A stretch of DNA of 64,000 nt from Microthyrium microscopicum (Eukaryota > Ascomycota > Dothideomycetes > Microthyriales > Microthyriaceae): contig MU004231.1 in assembly GCA_010405405.1 (NCBI GenBank), forward strand, positions 985,736 to 1,049,735, written 5' to 3'. A program made the position numbers and the translations under genes. The notes beneath the pieces are model-generated. The model was given only the letters and a program-made list of their open reading frames with translations. It was not told the origin of the DNA and ran no database searches. Shown in pieces: positions 33,466 to 45,299 of the stretch (position 1 is its first letter; every line of letters starts with the position of its first letter).

Positions 33466-34480
33466 GGTCTGAAAATTAGTGCATTATTGGACTGGTCTTG
33501 CTGCATTGTACTCGGCCACCTGAAACTGCAATGGGTATGTATAACACTATGTTGAACTATTTCTTTGTACATTCCTATTAAATAAGAATTATCTCAAGCC
33601 GCTGAGTGTTGGTTAACTCTCTTGCAGGATGTAGCCCGCGTGGTTGCGCTTGTGCTGCGACGCAATCCTACCCCTTCTCTCCGTCCAAAATCTTAGGGAT
33701 TGTTGGTGTTGTGAATGCGTCGCGTTTGTCAAGTGAAGCCATGAGCTATTATGCTGTGGGCTTGGAATGCGTAGCTAACGGGCAGCTTTACTACTTCAGT
33801 ACGCCATTGATCATCTGTATGTGATGTCGATTTGTCCTCAATTCATCTAGTGCAAGTACTGTATATATCTGGGAGCGAAGCATGCGGTGTCTTCTACGGC
33901 TCGGGAAGGGCCAGGGAATTTTGCTTCGTTGCTTGACCTTGGAAAATCGTAACAACATGCGTCCGCAGAAATCAAGCTACGCGCCGCATCCCGATCGTGT
34001 CTCCATCAGTGGTGTCATCGACCTCCAGCTGCTTGAGCTTAGAACACCACAAGGGTCTGAAGCAATCGTGACTGATTTAGCTAAACGCAACCGCCGTGAT
34101 ACTTCCGTGCCTGACGCTGCTCAAATGGCCTAGCGAGAGACGAAAGCTGCTATCGGTCAACTTTACCTTCTCAAGAGAGACGGTCATGATGGAGTCTTGC
34201 AAGGGATGTCCCCTGAGCCCCGGAATTCCACGATATTGTGCACATGACGTTAGGTCACTGCTGAGCTTGTGGGAAGTGCATGGGACGGTAAACTTGACCA
34301 ACACTGTTCATCATCTATGACCAGGCAAGAGGCATATGAACCGGATAGCGCTTTTGCGGAGTTCGCAGCACGACGCAAGAGGTGTGGGCTGCGGGACGTG
34401 TACAAACATGGAAGAGGAGATTGAAATTGCAATAACGATGTGATGGCTACACTTTCATAGAGTCCACGACGAATTCAACA
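33466..34480. other. spacer without a recognisable gene
   Basis: Contains several overlapping short frames (for example 33606-33824 and 33882-34133, plus) with no family resemblance. On the minus strand just below the OBAP stop a short frame (GGKPDVEFVVDSM) continues to 34447 in another phase; it could be an alternative last exon. Confidence 0.4.
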
Positions 34481-35258
34481 TCAGGCTTTCCACCACGAAT
34501 CCGCATCTAAGCTCGTTGTAAGTGATTTCGTGCAGATTTGAAAGGCGGGGGACACTTACTCGGATGTGGACCGGGAAGCGCTATCATTCGTCTAGCGTCG
34601 GCTTTCTGCCTATGATGAACACCAAATGTGTCGTTTCTGCGCTTCATTACAGTCTCTAGGTCAACCTGCCCATCTTGAGTCGCGCTGCCCATGAGATGCG
34701 GTCTGCCGAGAGGATATTCATGTCCTGCATCAACCTCCCAAAAATGCCAAGTCTTTCCGTAGAGGCCAGTGATTTCCTTCATGGCTTCTAGCTCCGCTGC
34801 TTCCCACTCTTCATCAGACTTGCCTTCTGGTTTTGGCAGAATAAGCATCCCTGAGGAGACTTCATATTCGTGCGAATGCCAAAGTTTTTGCTCCTCCTCT
34901 GTGAAGGATAGATAGACAGGCTTGGGCACCATGTACTCGACGCCAATCAGACGAGCGTCTTTCTCATGCGAATCGTAGATCAAACATTGACGAAGATCTA
35001 CATCATCAGTGCTTTGTAACGAGCAACCGTGTCGTGCAAAGACGTACCCTTCCGAACGTGTGAGCAGTAATGAGTCGCCTCAACGGTCCTTGTTTTCCCT
35101 TGAACGGCTTCATTCGCGTAGATATGGACTGCGGTCAAAAACTCGCAGATGCTGTGGAATGGTTTGAATTCCTACCTCCGGGTCAGCAAAGGCGCAGGTG
35201 AGAGGGAGAGTCGCGCAGACACGGGCGGTCACCTTACAGGATTCGGGCCTTTGCACAT
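34481..35258 (-). CDS. Oil-body-associated protein (OBAP, DUF1264-like)
   Basis: Four exons on the minus strand fit: 35258-35238, 35171-35048, 34997-34560 and 34506-34481, with introns of 66, 50 and 53 bases; 202 residues and all phases close. The chain reads MCKGPNPEFKPFHSICEF, AVHIYANEAV, VEATHYCSHVRKDLRQCLIY, DSHEKDARLIGVEYMV, LWHSHEYEVSSGMLILPKPE, LYGKTWHFWEVDAG and PLGRPHLMGS. These are the conserved blocks of the OBAP family, named for plant oil bodies and common in fungi, where the role is unknown; lipid-droplet binding is possible. The very short first exon (7 codons) and the last exon (GPHPNADSWWKA end) are the least certain parts. It is intact although the neighbouring ABCG gene is dead. 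Confidence 0.75.
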
Positions 35259-35977
35259 GTTTGAAGAGATTCTGTGTAGTGAGATCAGAAAAGCTTTGTC
35301 GGGGTACGACGGGAATTGAGGATGCGTCCAGAACAAGGTAGGACACGTACTTATAGTGCGTGAGCATGAATATACAGGAAACGCCCGTATATTCAGACTG
35401 GTGATCCTGAATGCTATTACCTCACCTCACTGACCTCTTCTTGAAGGACATGTAATTAGAGGTCGCCGACCACCTGCACCTTTGGCGGTCGAGCACGGTA
35501 CATACTTCCAGCCTCCCCGATGATGCTTGTCACAGATCATGGCAGTGGATCCCCGGAAAAATCCAAGTACCGGGTGAAGTTGGATTAGCACAGACGTCTT
35601 GCGCGGGAGACATCTCCGTGTGTCTGCCGTCCAGATTATGACGAGATATGACGAGTCATGGACGGCGAACAACTACGTGTATCCTTGCTCGCTGAGCTGC
35701 AGATCCCCATGAATCAATTACACGAGTTTGATGCGGCAGCCGGAAATCCGGAACCGGGAATTGGGGCTTGGGCATCAGTAGAAGGCGGAAAAGCGCCGGT
35801 TAAGGCATGGCATGCAAGGATCAGGGCGTAAGCTTCGTGTATGACGTAACCTGGGATTTATTTTATTGCACTAGACATTCTTAGCTTCATCGGGCACAAA
35901 ATCTTGTGTACATATGTAGATGAGGGGACCTCGGTCAAAGCTTCAACTTCTCAGCAGAACACCAAATCCAGCTTGAC
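35259..35977. other. divergent spacer between OBAP and SSU1 genes
   Basis: 719 bases between two divergent starts; presumably two promoters. A minus-strand frame (35427-35672) has no family. No repeat or RNA gene seen. Confidence 0.45.
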
Positions 35978-37255
35978 ATGGATCCAGCAGCAATCTTCAC
36001 CAACTGTCAGCTTCATCATGGTTCCGGCGACGGCCCTCCTCATGACTGCCAAGCCGGTGCAGACGAATACGCTGTTCAGAGGCTCGAGAAAGAGATTTTC
36101 GCACGCAACAATCATGGCTGGCGAAGAATAGTCCTCAACTTTACGCCCTCCTGGTTCTCGGTCACTATGGGGACCGGCATCGTTTCAATACTCCTTCACA
36201 ACATGCCTTACAATGCTCACTGGTTGTATTGGTTGTCAGTGGCTGTCTTTTGCCTCAACATCCTGTTATTTGCGCTCTTTTTCTTCGTATCCATCCTTCG
36301 ATATACCATGTTCAAAGGCCTGTTCATGTTCATGATCCGGCATCCGGTGCAAAGCCTCTTCACTGGAACATTCCCCATGGGACTCGCTACCATCGTAAAC
36401 ATGACCGTCTTTGTATGTGTGCCGGCATGGGGTCAATGGGCAACAACCCTGGCATGGACTCTTTGGTGGATCGATGCAGCCATCTCGATTGCGACCTGTC
36501 TCTACCTCCCATTCGTCATTATTTATGTTCACGAATCCGACTTAACGAAGATGACAGCAACCTGGCTGCTTCCGATCGTGAGCACCATTGTCGCTGCAGC
36601 AAGTGGTGGCATTGTCGCAGAAGTTCTTCCTAATCCGCAACACGCATTATGGACCGTCATTGTATCCTATATCTTGTGGGGCACAGGCTTTCCGCTCGCA
36701 ATGTTGGTGCTTGTTATGTACTTTCATCGCCTTACAATGCATCATCTTCCACCACGCGAAGTGATTGTATCTGTCTTCCTACCGATGGGTCCGATTGGTC
36801 AGGGAAGTTTTGCACTCATGCAGCTCGGAAAAGTGGCAAAAAAAGTCCTCCCACTCACCAATGCTGTCGACGGCGCTATTACGGGAGAAGTTTTCTACAG
36901 CATCGGGATCTACACCGCGCTCATTATTTGGGGCTATGGACTTATCTGGCTTTTCTTCGCCGTGGCAAGTATCAGCCGTAGCAAGTTTCCCTTCAACATG
37001 GGTTGGTGGGGATTCACGTTTCCACTTGGCGTGTACACTGTGGCAACAACGACGTTGGCCAAGGACATCCCAAGCTTGTTCTTCAAGATATTAGGCACTA
37101 TTTTCTCGGTGTTAGTAATTCTTTTATGGCTGGGGGTCAGTGTGAAAACCATTCAAAGTATTACTAGGGGCAAGTTGTTTCTCGCGCCTTGCGTGGAGAC
37201 GTATCAAAGAGATATGGCGCGTAAGGCTACGGTGAAGAAGGATACTGAGAACTGA
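35978..37255 (+). CDS. SSU1: Sulfite efflux pump SSU1 (TDT family)
   Basis: Single exon, 425 residues. About ten hydrophobic segments fill residues 55-400, with a hydrophilic head of about 50 residues. Diagnostic blocks are TPSWFSVTMGTGIVSILLH at the first membrane segment, TGTFPMGLATIVNM, GTGFPLAMLVLVMYFHR, SVFLPMGPIGQGSFALMQLG and NMGWWGFTFPLGVYTVATTTL. These belong to the tellurite-resistance/dicarboxylate transporter family as found in yeast Ssu1, which exports sulfite across the plasma membrane. In dermatophytes and yeasts the pump handles sulfite made from cysteine. No Fzf1-type regulator is seen nearby. No stop or frame break: intact in a region with several dead genes. Confidence 0.92.
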   Translation: MDPAAIFTNCQLHHGSGDGPPHDCQAGADEYAVQRLEKEIFARNNHGWRRIVLNFTPSWFSVTMGTGIVSILLHNMPYNAHWLYWLSVAVFCLNILLFALFFFVSILRYTMFKGLFMFMIRHPVQSLFTGTFPMGLATIVNMTVFVCVPAWGQWATTLAWTLWWIDAAISIATCLYLPFVIIYVHESDLTKMTATWLLPIVSTIVAAASGGIVAEVLPNPQHALWTVIVSYILWGTGFPLAMLVLVMYFHRLTMHHLPPREVIVSVFLPMGPIGQGSFALMQLGKVAKKVLPLTNAVDGAITGEVFYSIGIYTALIIWGYGLIWLFFAVASISRSKFPFNMGWWGFTFPLGVYTVATTTLAKDIPSLFFKILGTIFSVLVILLWLGVSVKTIQSITRGKLFLAPCVETYQRDMARKATVKKDTEN

Positions 37256-37372
37256 GGTAGTGACCAGACATCAGACACAATTTTCATAGATAAGCATTAT
37301 AAAGTCTTCATATCCACTCTCGTCCACCACACATGGTCCTGAACATTTCTGGGCAATCGCGTTTGCGCTCCG

Positions 37373-37403
<31 letters not shown>

Positions 37404-37708
37404 TAGACTTACTCAATGATGCTGGGGGCTGCCGTACGCGCCTTTGCATTTCAAGCCTCACAATTTTTGCTGAAAACTTGTCTCCAATCTCATGCCCAAG
37501 TTATTTGTTAACCTACTTGAAGTGATGTCCGTAAGCATAACAGGTAGTCGGCAGATTGTCGGCATTCTGGCCTGACGCCGCCACAGAAATGATTGGGAGA
37601 GGTGGCTGTGGAGGGTTTTGTCCCTCGGTTATTTTGAAGCTCACTTTGTATCGTACTTTCGCCATCACTTTCTCACACTCTTCCTACTCTTCTCCTTCAA
37701 CAACGATT
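37256..37708. other. spacer with poly-C tract, promoter of the BCS1-like gene
   Basis: 453 bases; contains the 31-base C run at 37373-37403 and then a CT-rich leader up to the ATG at 37709. No other feature seen. Confidence 0.5.
37373..37403. repeat. 31-base run of C
   Basis: An uninterrupted C homopolymer. Its length may be affected by sequencing or assembly. If real it is a G-quadruplex-capable tract on the other strand, about 300 bases before the BCS1-like start and 120 after the SSU1 stop. Confidence 0.8.
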
Positions 37709-38958
37709 ATGGTCATCACCCGTTCTCAAGCATTGAAGCACTTGCGAAGCGAAAAGAGCGATGGCTCAACGAGGGCAGAAGTGGTGACGCCTCGCATCGT
37801 TGATGTCCACATTCCCACACGCATCAGCAGCGATCGTCCAGTGGATTTGCCTCAACCGTTCGGACTGTCTTTCAAGCTCCAACCTGCAATTTACGGTATT
37901 ATGCAGGAGCGTATCCGCACGAGCCTGTTCGATTTTGGTACAAGAATCACCGACTGGTTTACCGCCGCGTGGAAAAGAAAAGTGACTCTCCGTGGTTCCG
38001 AACAGCGGAAGAAGTCTCGCTTTCCTGCCTTGGGCGGTCTTCGCGTGTCCTCAAGGATCTCTTGGAGGAATGCCGTCGAAACTATCTGGCGGAGCTTCAG
38101 GGCAAAACGCTCGTATTCGAAGTTAAACACGGCAAATGGGAGCAGTCAACCAAAAGGTGCCGCCGAGAGATGTCGACCGTCCTCTTCGACGCCGAGACAA
38201 AAGCAGCCTTGTTGAACGATATCACGAGCTTCCTTGATCAGGAGACGCGTGAGTGGTATACCAAGCGTGGCATTCTGTATAAACGAGGCTATCTGCTGTA
38301 CGGACCTCCCGGAACCGGCAAGTCTAGCCTGAGTTTGTCGATTGCTGGGCACTTTGACTTGGACATCTACATTCTAAACCTGGCCAGCGTCGGCGACGGT
38401 ATTTTGGCCAGCCTTTTCTCAAGGCTCCCGCAACACTGTATCATTCTCCTGGAAGATGTGGACGTGGCCACTCAAAACCGGTCAACAGACAAGGAAGCTG
38501 CTCATTCCAACTCCTCGGCTAGCTTAACAGACAAACAAGCAGAAGGAGTCACGCTTTCTGGACTTCTCAATGCTCTTGACGGTGTCGGTTCGCAAGAAGG
38601 CCGATTACTCATTATGACGACTAATTATATCGAACGGCTGGACGACGCGCTCATTCGCCCTGGAAGAATTGACCAGAAAATAGAATTTCGGCTGGCTGAT
38701 ATGGGCATTATCAACCAACTTTTCCGCATCGTGTTCAAGGATGGCAAAGATGGCAAAAAGATTGAGCGACTTGGCCATGAATTTGCTGGCCTCGTGCCAG
38801 AATTGGAGTTCAGTCCGGCGGAGGTTCTTTCGCTTTTGTTGGAGCATAGGACATCTCCTGAAAGTGCTATTGCTGGCGTGGAAGCATGGGTAGCTAAAGT
38901 CAGGGAGGAAAAGCGAAATAAGCTGAAGAGAGAGGGTTCTTGGGTGCACAGCGAGTAG
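37709..38958 (+). CDS. BCS1-like AAA ATPase, lacking the usual N-terminal anchor
   Basis: Best model: exon 37709-37783, a 44-base intron 37784-37827, exon 37828-38958; 401 residues. Without the intron the head and body are in different frames. The BCS1 N-domain is partly visible (RYYAGAYPHEPVRFWYKNHRL, then TAEEVSLSCLGRSSRVLKDLL). The AAA module follows with Walker A LLYGPPGTGKSS, Walker B CIILLEDVDV, sensor MTTNYIERLDDALIRPGRID and a C-terminal helical lid. True Bcs1 is a mitochondrial inner-membrane chaperone that exports the Rieske protein; fungi have many BCS1-like paralogues of unknown role. No membrane helix or presequence is visible at the N-terminus (MVITRSQALKHLRSEKS), so this is a paralogue or a 5'-truncated copy. 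The short intron is the weakest point. Confidence 0.75.
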
Positions 38959-39513
38959 ATCTCAGCATTGGGCGACGAAAAGGCATAACTCGACTTCTCA
39001 TGTAATTTTCCTGTTCGGGTAATAGCCTCTTAAGGCGAATACTCCCTAAATCTGGGTCTTCAATAGCTGTGACTCGGCTAGGAGATCACTTTACTTTTTC
39101 CAATTCCATGAGACTGATTCGTAAGTACGAGAGTTCACGCACAGCGGCCCACCATGCTCACTCAACAAGGCTGAGGGCCAATGTACATAACCTCATGCCA
39201 GCTGTGCGTGTCGAGACCATGACCGTGTCCATGCATCTTATCAGTAGCCTCTTGCATCCGGCATTAATTGCCTTCTTGATAGCCATGCAGATTTACCTTT
39301 CGAATTCATTGGACTCCAAGTACCCGGACGAAGCGCATCCGTCACTCATAGCTCCGTTATGACTATAAATGCTGGATCATTCACTCGATTTGCTTCTGCA
39401 TTTCCCTGCTTCAGTATCAATACACCATCAAAGATCATCAAACATCGTTTGACCACTTAGTCACAATCATAACCTGCCCTCCTACCTTGTTTTCTCCCTA
39501 GCCTCAAGGAACA
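38959..39513. other. spacer; promoter and leader of the small gene at 39514
   Basis: A TATA-like word (ctataaat) near 39363 and a CT-rich leader before 39514 look like a promoter. A frame at 39069-39362 has no family. Nothing else seen. Confidence 0.4.
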
Positions 39514-39708
39514 ATGGCTGAACACGCTGACCGAGATCGATTCGAAGCAACTTTCGTGGCCGAGCATAATCAAAACAACCCTGGCGATCCTATATTCACA
39601 GTAGGTTCGAAAGAGGAGATAGATGCATGGGTAGCTCGGTTAGCCTCTCGAGAAAGCGCAAAGAAGAAAGCACCGAAGTCGAAAGAAGAGTCTATAGTCC
39701 GAGGTTGA
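39514..39708 (+). CDS. Small acidic/basic hypothetical protein (64 residues)
   Basis: Starts in a good context (ggaacaATGGC) after a CT-rich leader and a TATA-like word 150 bases upstream. The sequence (MAEHADRDRFEATFVAEHN, then a Lys/Ser-rich tail ending KKKAPKSKEES) is charged, without a signal peptide or membrane segment. No family recognised. Codon use is normal and the surrounding DNA is not AT-rich. It could be a real small gene or the first exon of a broken one. Confidence 0.4.
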   Translation: MAEHADRDRFEATFVAEHNQNNPGDPIFTVGSKEEIDAWVARLASRESAKKKAPKSKEESIVRG

Positions 39709-40799
39709 TGGATGCAGAGCGCTGTCTTCACTTGGTTCTCGATGTTATTCAAGACTATTAAGTTTGTCTATTCCTCAAGCACGGTAGCATCTTGTCTAAT
39801 CTGGGTCTAAGATGTAAGAGCTGTGTAACTTATCTCGGAGGGGAAAAAGGCGTGCTCACTTCATTTGAACACCAAGGGGGATGGTACTGGCTTCGTTGCT
39901 CAGTCTAGCTGTAGGCAGCTTTACTGGTGCATGCATCACCCGAACTGTTGATCTAGCGATTGCTCTTTACATTGTAGCTCTCACGAAGTTGATATCTACA
40001 ATGCTGTTCGGCTGAAAGAAGAAGATAGCATGATCAGTCTGATCAGAGGGATATATGAAATTGCTCCCCCTGCCCTGTCAGTAGAGCTAGCGTTTAGGTG
40101 GCCGTAGAAATGTTAAAATGATATGGTGCACTAGTGAGTTGAACTAGGAGCCTGAGATTGATCCTGAAAGTGAAAGGCGCTTCTGCACGGAGGTCGATGG
40201 CCACAGCGACTTCTGAAGGCCCAGTTCTGGTACAAATGGAAAGGTCCCGAAAATGGACCCACTCCCAACCAGCCGGCGCCAATACTTTAAAGTCAACTGA
40301 AATGCACTTCAGATTTTACAGATCACATCGAACTTTTCCTTTATTAAACATCCAAGCGATGATATATCTATTCCAGATGCTATATCTTCAAGACCTTGTA
40401 GATCAGAAGCTACAAAAAGAATCGCATTTACGAAATCTCATCGCACACATGGCATTGAGCAAACGACTTCACGAAATACAGATGGAATATAATACAAAGG
40501 CCTACATGCCAGCTAGAAAAGAAAGCGAATCTTTCACAGAGTTCCTCGCTCAGAATCAGCCTATAACGACCGCCTCTAGCTCTACGACTTCAGTATCCAA
40601 CCTTTGTAAGCAGTATAGAGCAATGACGCTATATAACCATGAGAACAATAAGGAAATATCATAAAGTTAGCCAAAGCAGGATTAATGATAGAACTCTCAA
40701 GCGAGATGTATTGTGAGCTAAGTTACAGGGAGCTAGCATTCGAGCCCTTCTTCGGACAAGCATTCCAGCAGCAGGTCCCAAAACTAGTCTCCTATCGGC
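39709..40799. other. spacer with one unsupported open frame
   Basis: A plus-strand frame at 40158-40664 (168 residues) is open but has no family, no conserved block and a composition drifting toward the AT-rich block. I do not call it. The GC content falls steadily from here to 41 kb. Confidence 0.35.
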
Positions 40800-43700
40800 A
40801 CCACATTCATCGATGTATAATTGCTCTCTCACTTAGTAGGCTCTCTATCTATCAGTAACTTGTATACATATCCTTTAAATGACACTATAACCATTTACTA
40901 CATAGAACCTCAAACACGTAACAACAAGTTATTACTTTTAAACTTATCTATAAACTTAATTCTCAAAGCTAAAGAAAATCTCCATAACCTAATCCAGAGA
41001 GCCAAGTAGATCTTAGACGATTTGGAGCTCGCTCTAAATATTTCAACATTCTTAGAGCACTAATATACTATCTCTAAAGGTTGCAGTACTTCGTAGCCTT
41101 ACAATCAAACCTTAATCTTTAAACCCTCTTCCAGACAACATCCCGAATTAAGGAGATGTTAAAAGTATACCAAGCTAAGAAATGCCTTCCAAAGTATTAT
41201 TAAGACACAAAGATTAGAGATACAGTACGTTAAGCCTAGGGTCGTGTATACTAGGAGGCCTACTACATCAAACAGCTCTCTGAGGGGTAGAGGAGGGAAG
41301 GGACTAGTTCTGGGACCTAGGCTGCGTACATAATGACGATTCAGTTTAAAATTCTTATAGTCCTGAAATTAGGCCCCTCCGGTTCAATGCTATATATCTC
41401 TGTTATTAGATATGCTACTTCTCCTTCCAAACACTCTTTTCTACGCTTCATCTTTACAACTAGCATTGTCTTCTCTTTACATCTATAATAGCGAATAGCA
41501 AAAGCCTCATTACTAACGAAGCGTCGTCTATTAATAATAGAATATTTAAAGGCTCCTCTTAGCTATCCGTTATTAAAAGCTACCTACTAAGAAATAACTT
41601 TTACTAAGTTATGTATAATCTCCTCTTCTTTAAATCTCAAATTAAGCGAAGGTTCCTTACTATAAATACAGTCTATAGATACACATGTAGTAACACGAAC
41701 TACAATTTTACATATAGAGTGCTACATCTTATATTAATCATAAGAATAAGAGGCCTTACTAATAATTAGATTAGCATTGTACTCTAAACTACTAAGAAGC
41801 CTATTAAGAACATTTTGCCTCAAGTCCCTAAGCTACAATATAGCTATAGAACATAGAGGAACTCGAGATAGCATATTATATAGCGAATGCTCTTATACTT
41901 ATATATGTATTACTATTATAGGGACATGTAGTATATCTATTAACTTACAACTAGACCTCTTTACATTTACGTCCTTAGAGGTATTATAGGAAAGGTAATA
42001 GATTTATAGAAACGATTCTTACTAAATTTATAAAAACGACTCTTATTAGTAAGTTAGCTAAATGTTAAAGATAATAAGCTAGAAATTCTTATAGCAAAGG
42101 AGTTTATATAATTAAAGATCTATAACTAGGTTATTTCTCGCATTTCTTTAATTAGTTTAATAGTATAATCAAGTTACATAGGTTCATATTTATAGGTCTA
42201 AGTCACTTTCTAATCCTATCTCATCTACTATATTAAGTTAAACTAGGCTTTGAAACTAAGTTAAATTAGTATTATAGCTTAACTTATTAAGTTACCTTGC
42301 CCCTAAGCTAAACATTCGAAAGGTCCTATTTTTAGGCCCCTATTAGATATATACCGCTACTACAAACTGCCTAATTAGTCGAATGGTAGCATTCTTCCAA
42401 CGTCTGAGTAAGCGCATATTTAAAAGCAGGGCAGAGTGAAACTATATTTAAGCTAGAGTACTCTACTAATCTTACAATGCTTTAAGGTTAGTTCTCATTA
42501 TGTTATATTTAAAATTTATTTATAAGAGATTAGGTAAGGCTGTTAAATCCTCTCTACGGCCTTCTACTTCGTCTAGTACTTCCGTAAAAGCTATTTATTT
42601 TAGCGAGAATCTTAAGCAAATTTAATACTTTCTTCAAAACAATTATATAGTATCTATAAGTATAGACTTATTACCAACCAACGAGGCGTAACAATATACG
42701 TCAACTCTTCTAGATCTATTAAAGATTTCACCCTATTAGTACACGCACTAAGAGGTAACTTCACATAATCTTTATAGGAGTTTACAAGACAGAGATTTCG
42801 TTTAACTTTATAATTTCAACCTATCCTCGGATCGTTAAAGCCTAATTGGAGCAGTTACTGTAGCTAATATTGCTTTCAAAAAACGAGTCTCCGCAAGGTT
42901 TACAACCAATAACTAGCAGACTATATTAAAAGTTACTACCGAATTCGAACGGTCTAAAGGTACATACGATAGGTTCAGCTTCACTATTGCATTACTAGCT
43001 AAGGCTAAAGCCTAAGCTATAACTATAATAGTCTACCTTTAATATTAAGTCAACAAACAAGAGTTCTAGGATAACAACTCTAAGAAGAACTACTTTATTA
43101 ATCTTATACTAGAAAGGCTACAGCTATCTAATAAGGTCTCCAACCATCATCACCCATTAAGGCGTTGCCCTAAGAGTCGCCTATTAGAGCGATACAGCTT
43201 TACAGCTTCCCTTTACATAACTGTAATACTCGTAGCTAATAATAAACTAGCTAGATACGTTTTAGATTCGGAAATTAGGGTGCTTCTAAGCTCTTCGCCT
43301 ATATAGATAAATCAAGGGCGATCCGAGTTAAATTTCAGCTCTACTGCTTATATAGACATAATTAAAAGCCTGTACTATTTCAAGCCATCTAACTAGTTAA
43401 GCGACGTACCACAGCTCATCCACCATTTATCTATAGACGCTAGTTATTATTCTAATAAGAGGTTCTAGTTATCTTATGTAGTTCCTTGCTTTTAAGTTTA
43501 TATAGATTTAGAAATAAATATTTTCTACTTCTATATAGCAACGTTCAATCCCGTCTCCATTCTAGCGCGCTAAATAAAGAAGGCAATCTAGATCCTAATT
43601 CTAGACTCTAAGAAGGGACCAAAAATAAGACATCTCCCGGGTCTAAAATTAGGGCCTACCCTTCTCCTATATTTTTAATCTTATCCTTAAATAAAATTTA

Positions 43701-44600
43701 TTATTAAATTATATCTAGGACAATGCTAGAAAATACTCGTATAGCTATTAAGCTAGAGACTAAGAATGTACAATTCGCTAAAGATAATAATAGATTTAAT
43801 ATAACTTAGTTATTAAACTAAGAACGCTATATGATATTATAGGACAGTATCTTCTATAATTACTAGTAAATTAAGGAGATCGTACGTAACTTTTCCGTAA
43901 TACTATTTCTAATAAGAATATAACTTAATACCTTATATCTAGGTAATAAGGACGACTTAAAGCTATTATATATAGCTCTTATCTCTAGTAACATTTTAGG
44001 CAATATAACCTATATAAAGGATCTATTCTTTAACTGTCTTAAGCCCTATAAGCATGTTAAGGGCACATATAAGATCCTATTTAATAGTAGCATCATTCTA
44101 AATATTAATAATATCCTAAACTGCCTAGAGTTGATACTAGTAGATATCAAGCAGCTGCTATACAATAGAGATAAACTTAGTTCAACTTACTTATTCTAAA
44201 GAGACGTCGATAATACACTAAGACGTCTTAAGTCGGCGTCTCTTATATTAACGAAATCTTAAATCCTAAGAGATAAAGAGTACTTTTGGATCCTAAAGCT
44301 TAAGTCTAACGACGGCCCTTCAGGTCTCGAAGTATTTCTTGGGGACTAGAAGCAGTCCAAATATAGTATTCACTGACTGTAGGTTTAGTTTAGAGCAAAC
44401 GGCGTTTCGTTAATATTAGGATAATTACTACTCAATTCCTCTTTAAAACATATCTTCTACGATTCGTTATCCTTAAATCTATCTTAAAGCCCATTAAACC
44501 GTTGGTGTTTCTAATACTTCCAATGTTCTGAATCGTTACGCTTTGTGCTATTATTCAAGTCTATTATTCTAATCTTCTTTTAAACACAACTATATACAAA
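40800..44600. repeat. AT-rich, RIP-like block II
   Basis: About 3.8 kb of taa/tta/cta-rich sequence. The motif resembling ggtctaaaattaggccc appears in variants near 41364, 42318 and 43640, perhaps ends of small DNA transposons. From about 43720 to 44500 one plus-strand frame has only TAA/TAG interruptions and long open stretches, which suggests a decayed gene of unknown family. No intact gene seen. Confidence 0.7.
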
Positions 44601-44608
44601 GGAGGCGC

Positions 44609-45047
44609 TTAACTGGCTTGCTGGGGGTTGAGGTAAGCTTTTTGAAAACATAACATAGACAGAAAACTAACTGTCTGCTTAGATGCGTCTTTAGTAACAT
44701 GTCCGCCTTTGACCTTGCTACCGGCTGCAGTCTCACCCTGGACAGAGTAGTGTGCGTTGGGATCGCCCTTGCTCTAGTGAGACATGTTGCTAATTATGGT
44801 CAGTAAGATGGCGGCGAAAGATTGAAGTAGTTTGTTACGTGATAGTTACCCGCTCCATTTGCTGCATATCATCGTCCTTAAACAGAGTGCCGTTCTTGAA
44901 CCTTTCCTTAACCTTAGCGAGCGCCGCTTCCTTCACGTCCTGGCCGATAGCGCTAGTAAGGCGTTTGAAGCTATCTCCAGACTCTGTGATGTAAACCGAG
45001 ATGCTCTTAGAGAGAGCTTTGTTGAATACTTGGCTAATGAGAGACAT
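44609..45047 (-). CDS. Small conserved-looking fungal protein of unknown function
   Basis: Exon 45047-44850, intron 44849-44774 (76 bases), exon 44773-44609; 120 residues, phases close. A second in-phase 51-base intron (44671-44621) is possible and would give about 103 residues ending DASKQTQAS. The first part (SLISQVFNKALSKSISVYI, then KEAALAKVKERFKNGTLFKDDD) is amphipathic and lysine-rich. The second exon contains KGDPNAHYSVQGETAAGSKV and KGGHVTK, a Gly-rich motif that looks conserved rather than random and that I believe recurs in small fungal proteins. No signal peptide or membrane segment. It borders the AT-rich block yet shows no stops of the RIP type. Function unknown. Confidence 0.6.
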
Positions 45048-45299
45048 TTTGCTTGCGCCGGGCTTGGTGTCGACTTCTTCTCTAGAGCGCTCGTAGAGGT
45101 CTTTATGTATTCAACGACTTCTACTTTCAAATGAAAGGTCTGGCTGTTAGGACTAGAGCTACTGAACTTATGACTGTTCCGTGTTTCATTTGCCGCTAAG
45201 AGATAGGAGGCATGGAGCCTATGATTGCTTCTAATTTTAGGTTTCCTGTCCTGGAAGTACGTTCTAGCGCCAGATAGGCATAGACAGAATATGATTGGA

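Noticed and set aside
40158-40664. 168-residue open frame
   Set aside because: No conserved block and composition drifting into the AT-rich block; open length alone is not enough.
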